Source: Candidatus Kappaea frigidicola (GTDB lineage: Bacteria; Omnitrophota; Gorgyraeia; JAGLLT01). From it: a stretch of 7,359 nucleotides of DNA. Of this stretch, positions 6,198 to 7,359 are shown in pieces. Where the stretch lies: the NCBI GenBank assembly GCA_030765555.1, contig JAVCCI010000035.1, positions 1 to 7,359 on the forward strand. Direction: 5' to 3'. The notes below the pieces were generated by a model, which saw only the letters and a program-made list of their open reading frames with translations, was not told the origin of the DNA and ran no database searches. A program made the position numbers and the translations under genes. Numbering within the stretch: the stretch's first letter is position 1; the number at the start of each line of letters is the position of its first letter.

Positions 6198-6857
6198 ATG
6201 AAAAAACTACTAGTAGTTTTAATATCCATTTTTATTTTTTGCGGCTGCTCAAGGCATGTCATTAAATATGATATAGATGATACCAATATCAAGTGGGACA
6301 AAAACCATATCCTAGCTATCAAAGACTTTAAAGATATACGGCCCATAGAAGAAAAAGAGGGTGGTAGCGATAAATTTCTAAAATTTGCTTCAAAGGATGA
6401 GCACTTTAAAAATCCCATAACCCAATCATTAGACGAAGTTTTAAAAGAAGAATTCACCAATATAGACATTCATGTTCTTGATTACGAAGATGATAATCCC
6501 GCAGACTGTCATTATGTTCTCTCGGGAAATATTAATCACTTTCAGGCAGCTGTAAAACTACCAACAGTAACCATGGTTCCGTATTTGGGATCAGTGGCTG
6601 GAGTCTGGACAAAAGATCAATTCATTATCGCTATTGAAATAGACGTTCTTCTTCAGGATAATGCTACAGGCCAAAAAATAATGGAAAAAACTTATAATTT
6701 CACTGAAGACAAAGAACTTCCCACAGGATTATGCTCACTAGCCAGATATTCTAGAGGATTTAATTATAAATTAAAACTACTAGATGCTGCTTTCAGTGAT
6801 GTAATTGAAGATGTAAGAAATGATGTGGTTGAAGTTATAGATAAAAATTATGACTAA
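6198..6857 (+). CDS. Uncharacterised lipoprotein, possibly YajG/TolB-N-like
   Basis: A 219-aa protein with a lipoprotein signal (MKKLLVVLIS core, lipobox FCGC at 14-17, Cys17 followed by Ser). The mature part has strand HILAIKDFKDIRPI (37-50), helix ITQSLDEVLKEEFTNI (74-89), strand CHYVLSGNINHFQAAVKL (104-121), a Gly-rich turn, a long strand DQFIIAIEIDVLLQDNATGQ (140-159) and a C-terminal helix about 193-217. The order 'conserved strand with DxR, helix ending in F, then Y.L.G.I..F, then L.D..TG' recalls envelope lipoproteins of the YajG type, but I do not recognise a named family and give no function. It follows the BamE-like lipoprotein by 27 nt and overlaps the M48 gene by 8 nt, suggesting co-expression in envelope maintenance. 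Confidence 0.75.
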   Translation: MKKLLVVLISIFIFCGCSRHVIKYDIDDTNIKWDKNHILAIKDFKDIRPIEEKEGGSDKFLKFASKDEHFKNPITQSLDEVLKEEFTNIDIHVLDYEDDNPADCHYVLSGNINHFQAAVKLPTVTMVPYLGSVAGVWTKDQFIIAIEIDVLLQDNATGQKIMEKTYNFTEDKELPTGLCSLARYSRGFNYKLKLLDAAFSDVIEDVRNDVVEVIDKNYD

Positions 6858-7359
6858 TAAATTTAATATAGATAAAATTAAATCATATTCATCTTTAAAA
6901 CACAGACTGTATTTCTTAGGGCTGGTGTTTAGCCTGGGTATATTGTTGGTGTTTATTTTAAGTGGCCTAAATGCTTCTTTAAGAAATTTCGCTATTAATA
7001 TTCCGGTTAACTTCTATTTAAAGCTTATTATCTTTTATCTAACTTTTAGTGCTGCTTTTTTTATCTTGGGTCTGCCGCTGGATTACCATGACGGTTACAC
7101 AGTTGAGAAAAAATACGACCTCTCAACCCAAAACAAAAAAGGATGGCTCATAGAATCCCTAAAGAAGTTTGGGGTTTCCTTAGTTATGGCATTAATTTTA
7201 ATTTCAGCCCTTTATTATCTATTAAGGAATTTTTCAAATATCTGGTGGATATTAGCTGCAGTTTTCTATTTCTTATTTAGTATTTTGATGGCTAAAGTAA
7301 TGCCGGTTGTTATTCTACCCTTATTTTATAAACAAAAACCATTAGAAAGCCAGGAGCTA
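6850..7359 (+). CDS. M48 family metalloprotease, Ste24/CAAX-prenyl-protease type, N-terminal part
   Basis: The frame from ATG 6850 stays open for 170 codons to the window edge, so the 3' end is missing. It encodes four hydrophobic segments (about 20-40, 54-76, 105-125, 131-155) linked by GYTVEKKYDLSTQNKKGWL (82-100), the equivalent of the Ste24 N-domain 'E.(K/R)FGLS.Q....WL' loop, and by MAKVMPVVILPLFYKQKPLE (147-166), which matches the end of that domain (Peptidase_M48_N). In full-length relatives the HExxH zinc site follows beyond this point, so catalysis cannot be checked. Bacterial members are integral-membrane proteases thought to act in protein quality control rather than prenyl processing. 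The 8-nt overlap with the lipoprotein gene and lack of a strong ribosome-binding site suggest translational coupling. Confidence 0.85.
   Translation, partial: MTNKFNIDKIKSYSSLKHRLYFLGLVFSLGILLVFILSGLNASLRNFAINIPVNFYLKLIIFYLTFSAAFFILGLPLDYHDGYTVEKKYDLSTQNKKGWLIESLKKFGVSLVMALILISALYYLLRNFSNIWWILAAVFYFLFSILMAKVMPVVILPLFYKQKPLESQEL

Noticed and set aside
6110..6469. Open frame of 119 codons on the - strand across two lipoprotein genes
   Set aside because: Both sense genes have signal peptides, lipoboxes and ribosome-binding sites. The antisense product is a low-complexity Ser/Phe/Leu-rich sequence with no family features.

Overview
The window is AT-rich bacterial DNA, densely coded on the + strand only. 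It holds eight complete genes and parts of two more, with one real intergenic gap (260-330). Signal peptides, two lipobox lipoproteins, a probable outer-membrane beta-barrel and a BamE-like lipoprotein point to a diderm (Gram-negative-type) bacterium. The mix of compact, low-GC, heavily overlapping genes with a GH144-like glucanase and an orphan HAMP membrane protein would fit an uncultured candidate phylum such as Omnitrophota. That placement is an inference of low confidence.

Layout. Positions 2-259 hold the C-terminal end of a site-2-protease-type (M50) membrane metalloprotease, with a small GC-rich hairpin across its stop codon. The gap that follows carries a good sigma70-type promoter with an extended -10. 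Its expected start point falls almost exactly on the ATG of aroB (331-1437, 3-dehydroquinate synthase), so the aroB mRNA is probably leaderless. A 7-bp inverted repeat overlaps the -35. From aroB to the right edge the genes run in one direction with gaps of 16-29 nt or overlaps of 4-29 nt, so they could form one long operon: yjbQ-family gene (1434-1826), outer-membrane beta-barrel of the MetA-pathway type (1850-2662), GNAT acetyltransferase (2659-3120), NAD(P)H-hydrate epimerase (3092-3829), two-TM HAMP protein without an output domain (3807-4526), exported glucoamylase/GH144-like enzyme (4556-5824), BamE-like small lipoprotein (5841-6170), uncharacterised lipoprotein (6198-6857), and the N-terminal membrane domain of a Ste24-type M48 protease (6850 to the edge).

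Functionally the first part is mostly cytosolic metabolism (shikimate pathway, YjbQ, metabolite repair of damaged NAD(P)H), while the part from 3807 on is almost entirely envelope proteins. I see no defence system, mobile element, CRISPR array, RNA gene or toxin-antitoxin pair. The window looks like an ordinary chromosomal region. The points most worth a second look are the leaderless promoter, the HAMP protein with no signalling module, and the glucanase-lipoprotein-lipoprotein-protease cluster.
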